The notes under the pieces: model-generated
What the model saw: only the letters and a program-made list of their open reading frames with translations
Told to the model about the DNA's origin: nothing
The model's database searches: none
Origin: Haloterrigena alkaliphila
GTDB lineage: Archaea; Halobacteriota; Halobacteria; Halobacteriales; Natrialbaceae
Reading direction: 5' to 3'
DNA: 64,000 bases
Assembly: GCF_017352155.2 (NCBI RefSeq)
Contig: NZ_CP071462.1
Location: forward strand, 2,666,001 to 2,730,000
Made by a program: the position numbers and the translations under genes
Part shown: piece after piece, positions 1 to 8,928 of the stretch
How the letters are laid out: each line of letters starts with the position of its first letter
Position numbering within the stretch: position 1 is the first letter of the stretch

Positions 1-828
1 GTCGTGGTTCGCGCCCAGCGGAAGCGAATCGAAGATGATCACGTCCCCGCCATCGGACCGCGTGACGAGCGCGGCGACGGGACGGTCGTCGCGGGTGGCC
101 ACGTACGCGGTGTGGTCGAGGGACGGTGCGTCGAGCAGCCAGCGGTAGTACTGCGCTTCGCGGTAGGCGTGGAACGCTCGCGGGACCTCCGACTCGTAGA
201 TCGACTCGAGGAGGTCCGGCGGCGGCGATGCGTACCGTTTGATGTCGTACGTTCCGTCGAAGGGTGCGAGTCGATCGCACAGCTCAAGTCCGCCCCGCGA
301 GGCGGCGTTCGTCACCCGCTCGATCGGCCCGGAGGCGATTTCGTCCGGAAGCTCGCTGCCCGGCCGTTGTACCCGGTTGTACGTCGACACGACCGTTACT
401 TCCGACCAGCCGAGTTTCTCCTGTGCGCCCAGCGACGCGCCGTTCGGGAAATTGAAGAAACACGCCGACTCTCGATCCTCGTAGCGACTGATCCCCAGTT
501 CGGTAATCCGAGAGTACAGCCCCTGTCGACGGTGATCGGGGTGGACGACCGCGTCGACCGGTTTGAGCGCCAGGGCAACGTCCGCACCGCGGCGGAGCCG
601 ACAGGGCACGTATCCCTGTACGGCGACGATCTCGTCGTCCCGTTCGGCGAGCGTGATCGGAACGTGCGAGAGGTACGGATCGTCGACGTACTTCCAGTCG
701 AACCACTCGGTGCTCGGCCGAGTACCCCACTCGGTCTCGAACAGCGTCAGAATTCCCTCGCGATCCCCCGAATCGAACGTCCGGACGCTGTACTCGTCCG
801 AACTATCCGTCTGTGTCTCGAGCGCCAT
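1..828 (-). CDS. GNAT family N-acetyltransferase (3' end outside window)
   Basis: The frame runs from an ATG at 828 to the left edge without a stop (276 codons), so the C-terminus is missing. The N-terminal half holds a GNAT acetyl-CoA-binding core: a stretch around residues 65-110 ends in HPDHRRQGLYSRI, which matches motif A (R-x-x-G-x-G/A) of acetyltransferases, followed by a conserved aromatic/asparagine segment (FFNFPN). The length beyond 270 residues fits the larger two-lobed GNAT proteins found in archaeal surface-polysaccharide and small-molecule modification loci. Substrate unknown. It is followed by a 229-bp gap and then an exporter operon on the other strand, so it is transcribed away from its neighbours. 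Confidence 0.8.
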   Translation of the reverse strand, partial: MALETQTDSSDEYSVRTFDSGDREGILTLFETEWGTRPSTEWFDWKYVDDPYLSHVPITLAERDDEIVAVQGYVPCRLRRGADVALALKPVDAVVHPDHRRQGLYSRITELGISRYEDRESACFFNFPNGASLGAQEKLGWSEVTVVSTYNRVQRPGSELPDEIASGPIERVTNAASRGGLELCDRLAPFDGTYDIKRYASPPPDLLESIYESEVPRAFHAYREAQYYRWLLDAPSLDHTAYVATRDDRPVAALVTRSDGGDVIIFDSLPLGANHD

Positions 829-1057
829 TCGATCGGAAATCGACGGAACAATCCTTCGTTAAGGGGATACATCAGTCAATAGCATGATACGAACGACTGA
901 AACCGGTTTTCTCTCGTTCCGTACCGACGAAAACGCGGCGAGTAAACACCTCCTACTTCCGGGAACGCCGGCGAATCAGGCCGTTAAGTCCGGGGGACGA
1001 GACCGTCCGTGACGGCAAACCGAACCCCTTACGCCCGGCCGACCGAAATCGGCCCGT

Positions 1058-2050
1058 ATGACAGCCGTAGTCGACGCGACTGCTCTCGAGAAGACCTACG
1101 GCGAGACGACGGCGCTGTCGGGGGCGTCGATCGCCGTCGGGGGCGGCGAGGTCTTCGCGCTGATCGGTCCGAACGGCGCCGGAAAGACGACGCTCGTCCG
1201 CGCGTTGACGGGGACCACCGAACCCGATTCGGGAACGGCACGCGTGCTCGGCGAGTCGCCGACGGCCATCGACCGGGACCGCCTCGGCGTGCTGCCACAG
1301 GACTTCTCGCCGCCGGATCGCCTCAGCGCGCGCGAACTCCTCGAGTACTACGCGGGCCTCTACGACGATCCGCGCGACCCCGACGACGTCCTCGCCGACG
1401 TCGGCCTCGCGGACGCCGGCGACACCTGGTACGAGGACCTCTCGGGCGGCCAGCAACGACGCGTCTGCGTCGGTTCCACGCTGGTCAACGACCCCGACGT
1501 CCTCTTTCTGGACGAGCCGACGACCGGCATCGATCCCGCCGGCCGGCGGACCGTCTGGCGCCTGATCGAGGACCTCGCCGCGGCCGGGACGACCGTCGTC
1601 CTCACCACCCACGACATGGCCGAGGCCGAACGCCTGGGCGACCGCGTGGGTCTGCTGGCCGACGGCGCCGTCGTCGCCCGCGGCACCCCCGCGGAACTCG
1701 TCGCCGAACACGGCGGCTCGAGTCGGCTTACAATCGAGACGACGGCCTCGCTCGAAGCCTTCGCCGACCTCGAGTATCCGGCCGACCGCCCGGCGACCGG
1801 TCGCCGTCACGGCCGGCCGTCGGAAACGGTCGTCGTCCGCGACGTCGATCCCGCCGAAATCGGGACCGTCGTCGACTACCTCGAGGACCGCGGAATCGAA
1901 TACACCGGCCTGACGTGGGCCGAACCCGACCTCGAGGACGTCTACCTGGCGCTGGCGGACCGGACGGAACTCGAGCGGACCGGTCGGGGGGGTAGCGGTG
2001 ACGGCGCTGCGGACGAATCGGACCTCGCTCGCGCGGGTGAGACGGCGTGA
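1058..2050 (+). CDS. ABC transporter ATP-binding protein (ABC-2 type exporter)
   Basis: 330 residues. Walker A GPNGAGKTT lies at residues 37-45, the signature LSGGQ at 128-132, Walker B VLFLDEP at 148-154, and a switch histidine in TTHDMAE follows. The C-terminal roughly 100 residues form the accessory region seen in drug/Nod-factor type ABC-2 ATPases. It should energise export through the membrane protein encoded directly downstream. The start at 1058 gives the standard N-terminus just ahead of the first beta strand. A 15-bp direct repeat covers the stop codon and recurs 38 bp later. The substrate cannot be read from the sequence. Confidence 0.92.
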   Translation: MTAVVDATALEKTYGETTALSGASIAVGGGEVFALIGPNGAGKTTLVRALTGTTEPDSGTARVLGESPTAIDRDRLGVLPQDFSPPDRLSARELLEYYAGLYDDPRDPDDVLADVGLADAGDTWYEDLSGGQQRRVCVGSTLVNDPDVLFLDEPTTGIDPAGRRTVWRLIEDLAAAGTTVVLTTHDMAEAERLGDRVGLLADGAVVARGTPAELVAEHGGSSRLTIETTASLEAFADLEYPADRPATGRRHGRPSETVVVRDVDPAEIGTVVDYLEDRGIEYTGLTWAEPDLEDVYLALADRTELERTGRGGSGDGAADESDLARAGETA

Positions 2051-2088
2051 TCCGAACTCGACGCCGGAGACGGGGTGAGACGGCGTGA
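2036..2088. repeat. 15-bp direct repeat across the ATPase/permease junction
   Basis: GGTGAGACGGCGTGA occurs at 2036-2050 and again at 2074-2088. The first copy contains the ATPase stop, and the second contains the GTG start of the permease. A GTGA stop/start overlap is usual for such pairs; here the second copy sits 38 bp on, which separates the genes by 34 bp and leaves a 13-codon mini-frame opened by the first GTG. Confidence 0.75.
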
Positions 2089-2858
2089 CTCGCGTCGGCC
2101 GCGTCCGCGCGGCGACGGGCGCCGGGTGGCGATCGTTCGTCCGCCGCCGGACGGCGGTCTTCTTCACCTTCTTCTTCCCGGTGATCCTGATCGCCATCTT
2201 CGGCGCGCTCGTCCAGACGGATCCGACGGGCGGGGGATTGTTCACCGAGCCGGCGGCCTACTACGTACCGGGCTATCTCGCCGTCGTCGTCCTCTTTACG
2301 CCCCTCTCGCGGATGGGCAGCGAGGTCGCGCGCCACCGCGAGGGCAACCGCTTCGAGAAGCTCGCGACGACGCCGCTGACCCGGGGGGAGTGGCTGCTCG
2401 CCCAGACCGCCGTCAACGCCGCGATCATCGGCCTCGCGAGCCTGCTGATCCTCGGAATGGTGATCGTCCTGACGGGCGCCGAGATCGCGTTCTCCCCGCT
2501 GCTGGTTCCGTACGTCCTCGTCGGCGTCGTCTGTTTCTGCGGCGTCGGCGCGATGCTCGGCAGCTACACCGACTCCCAGGACGGCGCCGTCGCCGCCAGC
2601 AACGCCATCGGCCTCCCCTTGCTTTTCCTCTCTGAGACGTTCGTCTCGCTCGAGCAGCTTCCGGGCTGGTTCGAGCCGCTGGTGAACCTCTCGCCGCTGA
2701 CGTACTTCGCCCGCGGCGTCCGTGCGGCGACGTATCCCGAGGCCGGCGGTTCCGCAGTGGCCGGCGTCGATCCGGCGCTGGCGAACCTCGGAATTCTGAC
2801 CGCGGTCGCCGTGATCGCGTTCACACTCGGCGCGCGGTCGATTCCGCGGACGGACTGA
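2085..2858 (+). CDS. ABC-2 type transporter permease
   Basis: 257 residues starting at a GTG. About six membrane segments are visible: near residues 25-42, 60-78, 105-130, 140-160, 170-190 and 230-250. A short conserved loop (EVARHREGNRFEKLATTPL) before the third segment is typical of ABC-2 (DrrB/NodJ-like) permeases, where it contacts the ATPase. It follows the ATP-binding gene on the same strand with a 34-bp gap, so the two form a two-gene exporter operon. No other subunit is present. No substrate can be inferred. Confidence 0.9.
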   Translation: MTRVGRVRAATGAGWRSFVRRRTAVFFTFFFPVILIAIFGALVQTDPTGGGLFTEPAAYYVPGYLAVVVLFTPLSRMGSEVARHREGNRFEKLATTPLTRGEWLLAQTAVNAAIIGLASLLILGMVIVLTGAEIAFSPLLVPYVLVGVVCFCGVGAMLGSYTDSQDGAVAASNAIGLPLLFLSETFVSLEQLPGWFEPLVNLSPLTYFARGVRAATYPEAGGSAVAGVDPALANLGILTAVAVIAFTLGARSIPRTD

Positions 2859-2902
2859 GTCGCGCGGCGTCGCGGTTGCCGTCCAGTGCGGTCTCGAGCT
2901 CG

Positions 2903-3382
2903 TCAGTCGGTATCGCTCATTCGATCCGTGAAGTCCCAGCCGTACACGACGGCCGGATCGATCGTGATCGTCACCTCCTCGCGCTCGGCTCGGAGCAGAT
3001 TCCGCGCCAATCCCGACTCCGTGTCGCCGAGATACCGCTCGAGGAGGTCCCGGAGCGTCTCCTTCTCCGGATCGGAATCGATCGTTGCGGTCCCGCGGCC
3101 CCTGACGCCGGTGTAGGGCGGGTCGTTCGTCGATATTTCGAAGGCGATCTCGGGGTCGCTCTCGAGAAACGAGACGATATCCGCGCTCGCGGCCGTCGCA
3201 CACCGGAGTCGCCAGTCGTGGTCGCTCGGTCCGTCGTCCACGGCCGTCGTCTCGAGTCGGTACCACAGCGAACACATCCAGAGGTGGTCGGCGGACGTTC
3301 GACAGGCGAGTCGGACCGGAATCGTCGCGTCCTCGAGAAAGCTCGTGATCGCCGTCGGTGAGAGGCTCCCGCGTACCTGCAT
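2903..3382 (-). CDS. Pyridoxamine 5'-phosphate oxidase-like flavin-binding protein
   Basis: 159 residues. The layout is that of the split-barrel FMN/F420-binding fold: an N-terminal segment PVRLACRTSADHLWMCSLWY with alternating strands, a dimerisation region around DPEIAFEISTNDPPYTGVRGRGTA, and a C-terminal arginine/valine strand pair. Members bind FMN, F420 or haem; which one applies here cannot be told. It is convergent with the ABC permease gene (44 bp between stops) and stands alone, with no partner gene. The start at 3382 gives a compact family-length protein. Confidence 0.75.
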   Translation of the reverse strand: MQVRGSLSPTAITSFLEDATIPVRLACRTSADHLWMCSLWYRLETTAVDDGPSDHDWRLRCATAASADIVSFLESDPEIAFEISTNDPPYTGVRGRGTATIDSDPEKETLRDLLERYLGDTESGLARNLLRAEREEVTITIDPAVVYGWDFTDRMSDTD

Positions 3383-3443
3383 ACCGTCGGTACGACCGCG
3401 ACGCCCAAAATACTGACACGGAGTGCACCGTTCAGGCTATCGC

Positions 3444-4046
3444 TCAGACCAGCGGAGCGAGCATACCCGCGAACTCGTAGCCGTAGATGTGATTGAGCAG
3501 CAGGTTGGTGACGACGCCCAGCACGAGACTCAGGATCCACGCGCCGGCGGCGATGCGGCCGATCCGCGCGTGGGCGGTGGTCCGGAGTTCCGCGGGCGTG
3601 TGCGTCAGGCCGAGGATCAGCGCGTACAGCACGACCGGGACCGAGACGATCGAGAGGAGAATGTGGATCGCGAGCATGAGCAGGTAGCCGTATCTCACCA
3701 GTTGCGGTCCGACGAACTCCTTCGTGCCGCCCCCGCCGACCTTGAGGAGGTAGAGGACCAGAAACACGAGTATCAGTCCGAAGGCGGTGATCATCGCGAG
3801 TCGATGCTTCGCGATCTCACCGGCTCGAATCCAGTACCAGCCCGCGATCAGGAGGAGGGTCGCGATCGCGTTGTTGACCGCGATCAGATCCGTGAGCAGG
3901 TTGACCTGCTCGAGGCTGAGATCGGGGTAGATCGGGACGTCGAGGAGAAAGGTCCCGATGACGAGCGCGTAGCCGACGATCGTGAGGACGATCGTGGCCC
4001 CGATCGGCTGCTCTCGAAGCCGTCGTCTCGCGTCGGCGGTTGCCAT
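3444..4046 (-). CDS. DUF420 family membrane protein
   Basis: 200 residues from the ATG at 4046; an upstream ATG at 4106 would add 20 basic residues that do not look like the family start. Five to six membrane helices are seen. The helix LAIHILLSIVSVPVVLYAL and the motif LTHTPAELR followed by HARIGR match the DUF420 family, which in haloarchaea often lies near haem-copper oxidase genes and is thought to assist oxidase assembly. No oxidase subunit gene is adjacent here, so that role is only by family association. Confidence 0.85.
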   Translation of the reverse strand: MATADARRRLREQPIGATIVLTIVGYALVIGTFLLDVPIYPDLSLEQVNLLTDLIAVNNAIATLLLIAGWYWIRAGEIAKHRLAMITAFGLILVFLVLYLLKVGGGGTKEFVGPQLVRYGYLLMLAIHILLSIVSVPVVLYALILGLTHTPAELRTTAHARIGRIAAGAWILSLVLGVVTNLLLNHIYGYEFAGMLAPLV

Positions 4047-4125
4047 TGTCGGCGATTCGAAGCAATCCCGTATCTGTCTTGCCTTTCGGGGTCGTCGGGC
4101 AGGCAACGGGTGTCGCCGGCGACCG

Positions 4126-4923
4126 TCAGTCGCGGAACGGCAGCCGATTCAGTCGCTCGCGCACGAGCGGTCGGAGTTCGAAGAGGTAGCGCTCGGTGTC
4201 GTCGCCCGCGTCGGGACCGTGCTGGGTGTAGAGCACCTTCTCGACGGCGACGTCGGCGGGCATCTCCTGGGCGATGACGATCGCGTCGAGCGCCCGGCCG
4301 GGCGGGATCTCGACGTCGGTGCCACACCACCGCTCGGGCAGGCGGTCGGCGTGGGGCGCGACGATACGCGACCCCTCGTAGAGGAAGCCGTCGTCGCCGA
4401 TGAAACTCGTATTGGCTTCGCCCCGCCAGGGGAGGTGGTGGGAACTCGTGTTGTGGACCCGAAAGAACGCGACCGTTCGGTCGGTCACTGCGGGGACGTG
4501 GCCGTCGACGAGGTTGTCGAGGGAGACGTCGTGAACCAGCGCCGAGAGCGTGAGCGTGAGATTCTCACCGGTGACCGTCAGCGTCTCGTGATCGGCGCCG
4601 ATAGCCTCGCGGTCGTCGGGATCGTACGTCGGGGCCTCGGGTCGAGGGGGCGGCCCGTCGCCGGACGAAATCGACCGGCCGTCGAGCAGGGGATCGTCCG
4701 CCGGCCGGTCACCGACGATCTCCTCGTAGGCCTCCTTGATCCGGAGGAACCGTTCTCGAGAGCCACCCTGGTCGGGATGGTGTTCCTTCAGCAGCGTCCT
4801 GTAGGCTCGCCGTACCTCCTGCTCGTCGGCGGTCGGCGAGAGCCCGAGGACTTCGTAGTGGCTCTCCACGATCCGTACTACCGTACCTCGACGAAAAGAG
4901 TCTTTCCGTCCGGCTATCGCCAT
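4126..4923 (-). CDS. J-domain protein with a haloarchaeal C-terminal domain
   Basis: 265 residues. Residues about 19-70 form a J domain: HYEVLGLSPTA, then helix II, the HPD tripeptide in KEHHPDQGG, and helix III ending in EAYEEIVG. The HPD motif stimulates the ATPase of DnaK/Hsp70. There is no G/F region or zinc-binding cysteine region, so it is not DnaJ itself. The remaining 190 residues are acidic, beta-rich and not recognised; they may be a client-binding or separate domain. No chaperone gene is adjacent. A start slightly inside, near the V-R-I-V-E segment, is possible. Confidence 0.8.
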   Translation of the reverse strand: MAIAGRKDSFRRGTVVRIVESHYEVLGLSPTADEQEVRRAYRTLLKEHHPDQGGSRERFLRIKEAYEEIVGDRPADDPLLDGRSISSGDGPPPRPEAPTYDPDDREAIGADHETLTVTGENLTLTLSALVHDVSLDNLVDGHVPAVTDRTVAFFRVHNTSSHHLPWRGEANTSFIGDDGFLYEGSRIVAPHADRLPERWCGTDVEIPPGRALDAIVIAQEMPADVAVEKVLYTQHGPDAGDDTERYLFELRPLVRERLNRLPFRD

Positions 4924-4984
4924 CGAACTGGCGGAGTCGGTCCGTCCGTGCCCGCCGACCGACCGGTCGTCACCTGGCGATCGA

Positions 4985-5272
4985 TCAGTCGGGTGATTCG
5001 TCGACCGAGACCGACCCGTCGGACTCGATGGTCACCTCGTACTCGCAGAACCGGAACGAGAGTTCACCGCCAGGTCGCGGCGTTCCGTCGCCCCGTTGTG
5101 CGAACAGTGCGTCGAGTGCCTCCGGATCGACGACGGCGTAGAGCGATTCGTACGTCGGCGGACGCAACTCGGCGGGCGAAACGTCTTCGGCCGCGGCGAC
5201 GGCTTCGATGACCGTCTGGCTTGGCGTTTTCCGGCACCACGAGTCGACGCTGTCGCCGTCCCCATCGGTCAT
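4985..5272 (-). CDS. Stand-alone HalOD1 output domain protein
   Basis: 95 residues. The whole protein is one HalOD1 domain: an amphipathic helix (TVIEAVAAAEDVSPAEL), the near-invariant VVDPEALDALF, then a short beta pair ending in an acidic tail. HalOD1 is a haloarchaeal output module usually found after response-regulator receivers; single-domain versions are common and of unknown partner. A paralogue is at 48511-48798. It is divergent from nothing close and lies between the J-domain gene and leuS on the same strand. Confidence 0.82.
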   Translation of the reverse strand: MTDGDGDSVDSWCRKTPSQTVIEAVAAAEDVSPAELRPPTYESLYAVVDPEALDALFAQRGDGTPRPGGELSFRFCEYEVTIESDGSVSVDESPD

Positions 5273-5462
5273 ATTCCACTGTACCGAAGCCGATGGAATA
5301 AAACTGTCCTTCCCGGTCGAGTTTCTGACAGTACAGGTTCAGTTCCGGGGCGATACAGAATGCCGCGTTGTGGGCCGCTACTAGGGCAATATCGGCGTTA
5401 TCAGGCCTCGATTTCGTTCTCACTGCCTCTTGTTGTAGTAGTGCTGACAACGCAACGAGTGA

Positions 5463-8225
5463 TTAACTGATGTGGATCCCGGGCTTGCCCGGGCGGGCGG
5501 CCCCCGCCAGGTCGTCGCCTTCGGCGGCCCGCCTGACGGTGACCTCGGCGTCGAACTCGTCGGTAACGAGCCAGGCCCCTCGCTCGAGAATCGATCGTTC
5601 CGTCGCGGGCGCGAGGACGCCGTCGAGTTCCGTGTGGCTCCCCCGCTCGAGCAGGCCGGCGACGAAGGTCGCGACGGTCTCGCGGTCGACGTCGGCCTCG
5701 AGGTCGGCCTCGAGCACGCGGTCGACGAGCGTTCCGGTATCGGCGTCGGCCGGTTCGTCGACGAGGTCGGCCAGCAGTCGGACGACCTCGTACTTCCAGT
5801 CCTGCGCGACGACGAGTTCGATCCGCTCCGGATCGTCGATCGCCGCGGTGTCGACGATATCGCGGACGTCCGCGAGGGTGGTTTCGACGAGTCGGCGCTC
5901 CCGGCGGTAGTCGGCGACGTCGCCCTCGGGATCGGGCCAGTCGGCTTCGACGACCAGTCCCTCGCCGCGGAGTTTGTTCCAGCACTCCTCGCCGAGGTGT
6001 GGGGCCATCGGCGCGATCAGCGCCGCCAGCGTCAGCAGTCCGCGCCGATAGACCTCTTCGTGCGGACGGTCGTACTCGCGGTAGCGCCGGAGCAGCCGCG
6101 CCAGTTCCTGAATCTCCGTCGCCGCGCGGTGGAACCGGAACCGCTCGTACTCCTCGGTGACCGCGGCGATCGTTCGGTCGATCTCCCGGGCGAGGTACTC
6201 GTCGCTGGGCCGGCGCTCGAGCCGGGTATCGCCCGCCTCGACGAAGTCGGCCGCCATGCCGTAGAGGGTCTGCTGGAGGTCGTAGGCGCCGCGGACGTTG
6301 TTCGCGGTCCACTCGAAGTCCTGTTCCGGGTGGGCCGCCGAGAGGACGAACAGCCGGGTCGTCTCCGCGCCGTACTCCCGCGGGGCGACGACGTTGCCCT
6401 TCGAACTCGACATCTTCTCGCCGTCGTAGAGCACCGTCCCCTGGCTCTTGAGTTCCCGAATGGGTTCGCGCTCGGAGAGCAGCCCAAGATCGGCCAGCGC
6501 CTTCGTGAAGAAGCGCGTGTAAAGCAGGTGGAGGATGGCGTGTTCCTCGCCGCCGACGTAGACGTCGACGGGGAGCCACTCGTCGGCCAGATCGGCGTCG
6601 AACGGCGCGTCCGCGAGGCCGGGCGAGAGGAAGCGCAGGAAGTACCAGGAGGAGTCGACGAAGGTGTCCATCGTGTCCGTCTCCCGCTCGGCCGGCCCGC
6701 CGCAGTCGGGACACGTGGTCTGCTTCCACTCCTCGGCGGCGTCTAACGGATTCCCCGTCGTCCGGACGAACTCGGGCAACTCGATGGGCAACTCCTCGTC
6801 GGGCACCGTCACGGGACCGCAGTCGTCGCAGTGGACGACCGGGATCGGCGTCCCCCAGTAGCGTTGCCGGGAGATCAGCCAGTCGCGCAGGCGGTAGGTG
6901 ACGTCGTCCTCGATTGACGCGCTCTCCTCGAGGAGCCGGTCGCGGGCGGCCTCGCTCTCGAGGCCGTCGTACTCCCCGCTGTCCTCGAGGATGCCCTCGC
7001 CCGTGTACGGGTCCGCCGCGAGGTCGACCTCGACGCTCGCGTTCTTCGGCGCGATCACGCCCTCAATCGGCAGGTCGTGCTCGAGCGCGAACGCGTGGTC
7101 GCGCTCGTTGTGCGCGGGGACGCCCATCACGGCGCCGGTACCGACGTCCTCGAGGACGTAGCCGGCGACGTAGACGGGGAGTTCGTCGCCCGTGAGCGGA
7201 TGCCTCGCGGTCGCGTCGGTCTCGACCCCCGCGAAGCCGACCTCGCCGGGGTCTCGCTCGCGGACGTCCTCGACGTAGTCGGCGACCGCCGGATCGCTCT
7301 CGGCGAGCTCGTCGGCCAGTTCGTGGCCCGGCGAGACGGCGAGATAGGTCGCGCCGTGGATCGTCTCCGGGCGAGTGCTGAAGACGTCGACGGTGCCGTG
7401 CTCCCGCGGCTCGGTACCCTCGCCGCGTCCGTTCGAGGCGCTACGCGCCTCGCTCACTTCGAACGTGATCCGCGCGCCCTCCTGCCGGCCGATCCAGTTG
7501 CGCTGGATCTCGCGGACGCCCTCGGGCCAGCCTTCGAGGTCCTCGAGCCCGTCGTGGAGTTCCTCGGCGTAGTCGGTGATCGTGAAGAACCACTGGTCGA
7601 GCTCGCGGCGGCCGACCGGCGTTTCGCAGCGCCAGCAGACGCGTTCGACGTCACTGCTCGCGGCGTCGTCACTCCCTCGACCCGTGGACTCACTACGTCC
7701 GACCTCGCGTTCCTCGACCTGTGCAGCAGCGAGCACGGTCTCGCAGTCGGGACACCAGTTGACCGAGGCCCCCTCGTACTCGACGAGGCCCTCCTCGTAG
7801 AACCGCTTGAAGAACCACTGGTTCCACCGGTAGTACTCCGGTTCGCAGGTGGTGATCTCGCGGGACCAGTCGTAGCCGAAGCCCATCGTCTCGAGTTCCT
7901 CGCGCATCCGCCGAATGCACGCCTCCGTCCAGGACCGGGGGTCGGTCTTGCGCTCGAACGCGGCGTTTTCGGCGGGGAGGCCGAACGCGTCCCACCCCAT
8001 CGGATGGAGGACGTCGTCGCCCCGCATCCGCCGGTAGCGGGCGTAGGCGTCGGTGATCGCGTAGTTGCGGACGTGACCCATGTGGAGCGTCCCCGACGTG
8101 TAGGGGAACATCCCGAGGACGTATGTCGGGTCGGCGGCGTCGTCGTCGAGTTCGTAGACGTCGTCGCGCTCCCAGACGTACTGCCAGAACTCCTGGACCT
8201 GTGCGTGATCGTAGTGATTGGTCAT
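5463..8225 (-). CDS. leuS: Leucyl-tRNA synthetase
   Basis: 920 residues. Class I signature HMGHVRNY sits at residues 48-55 and KMSSSKGN near 603-610. A zinc-type CxxC pair (CDDCG, CPDCGG) lies in the middle, and a CP1 editing insertion occupies roughly 230-440. The segment DTFVDSSWYFLRFLSP and the KMSSS form resemble bacterial-type LeuRS rather than the classical archaeal form, which fits haloarchaeal LeuRS as far as I recall. A C-terminal anticodon-binding helical domain follows residue 660. A hydrophilic tail region ends in PGKPGIHIS. It is a single gene, with a 184-bp gap to the divergent oxidoreductase gene. Confidence 0.96.
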   Translation of the reverse strand: MTNHYDHAQVQEFWQYVWERDDVYELDDDAADPTYVLGMFPYTSGTLHMGHVRNYAITDAYARYRRMRGDDVLHPMGWDAFGLPAENAAFERKTDPRSWTEACIRRMREELETMGFGYDWSREITTCEPEYYRWNQWFFKRFYEEGLVEYEGASVNWCPDCETVLAAAQVEEREVGRSESTGRGSDDAASSDVERVCWRCETPVGRRELDQWFFTITDYAEELHDGLEDLEGWPEGVREIQRNWIGRQEGARITFEVSEARSASNGRGEGTEPREHGTVDVFSTRPETIHGATYLAVSPGHELADELAESDPAVADYVEDVRERDPGEVGFAGVETDATARHPLTGDELPVYVAGYVLEDVGTGAVMGVPAHNERDHAFALEHDLPIEGVIAPKNASVEVDLAADPYTGEGILEDSGEYDGLESEAARDRLLEESASIEDDVTYRLRDWLISRQRYWGTPIPVVHCDDCGPVTVPDEELPIELPEFVRTTGNPLDAAEEWKQTTCPDCGGPAERETDTMDTFVDSSWYFLRFLSPGLADAPFDADLADEWLPVDVYVGGEEHAILHLLYTRFFTKALADLGLLSEREPIRELKSQGTVLYDGEKMSSSKGNVVAPREYGAETTRLFVLSAAHPEQDFEWTANNVRGAYDLQQTLYGMAADFVEAGDTRLERRPSDEYLAREIDRTIAAVTEEYERFRFHRAATEIQELARLLRRYREYDRPHEEVYRRGLLTLAALIAPMAPHLGEECWNKLRGEGLVVEADWPDPEGDVADYRRERRLVETTLADVRDIVDTAAIDDPERIELVVAQDWKYEVVRLLADLVDEPADADTGTLVDRVLEADLEADVDRETVATFVAGLLERGSHTELDGVLAPATERSILERGAWLVTDEFDAEVTVRRAAEGDDLAGAARPGKPGIHIS

Positions 8226-8409
8226 TGTAGCGATCGGTCTTGCCGAATACTGGGCGTGCGGGCCATATCATTGTTCGGTCGCCCGCCGAGCGGGTCGACG
8301 ACGGCGAACAGGCCGTTCGAACGGCGGCGTCGCGCCCCCTCGCGGAATCGAGAGTCGGGAGCGGCTCGGATCGAAAGCTCGAAACCGATTCCGCCGCGAG
8401 TCGGGGATA

Positions 8410-8841
8410 ATGAGCGCGTTCGAAACGCACAGCGGACGGATCCCCGAATCGCACCGAGACATCCTCGAGAAGCGATCGTTCGGGCACCTCGCGACGATCG
8501 GTTCGGACGACCATCCGCACAGCAGTCCCGTCTGGGTCGACCACGACGACGGCGAGGCCGTGCTGATAAACACGGTCCGGGGCCGCACCAAGGAGCGCAA
8601 CATCCGAGCGAACCCGGCGGTCTCGATCTCGGTCGTCGACCCCGACGATCCGTACCGCTACGTGGCCGTTCGCGGGAGCGCGACGCTCTCGGAGGAGGGA
8701 GCCGTCGAGCACATCGACGAACTGGCCCGCCAGTACCTCGACGTCGAGGAGTACCCCCACCACGACGAGGAGGACGACCCGCGCGTCATCGTTCGGATAC
8801 CCGCCGAACACGTCGTCGCCCGCGGACGCGAATACGAGTAG
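8410..8841 (+). CDS. PPOX-class F420/FMN-dependent oxidoreductase
   Basis: 143 residues from the ATG at 8410; upstream sequence in frame lacks family features. The split-barrel core begins with FGHLATIGSDDHPHSSPVWVDHDDGEAVLINT, and the motif GRTKERNIRANPAVSISV is diagnostic of PPOX-type F420-binding oxidoreductases (Rv1155-like). The product probably uses F420 or FMN to reduce a small substrate; the substrate is unknown. It is transcribed divergently from leuS and stands alone. Confidence 0.88.
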   Translation: MSAFETHSGRIPESHRDILEKRSFGHLATIGSDDHPHSSPVWVDHDDGEAVLINTVRGRTKERNIRANPAVSISVVDPDDPYRYVAVRGSATLSEEGAVEHIDELARQYLDVEEYPHHDEEDDPRVIVRIPAEHVVARGREYE

Positions 8842-8928
8842 CGAGTCCGATCACCGTCCTCGAGCGACGACGGCGGCTGTGGGCGGTCATTAACAAAGCG
8901 TATCGGGCTGAAAGAAACGGCTACCTGA

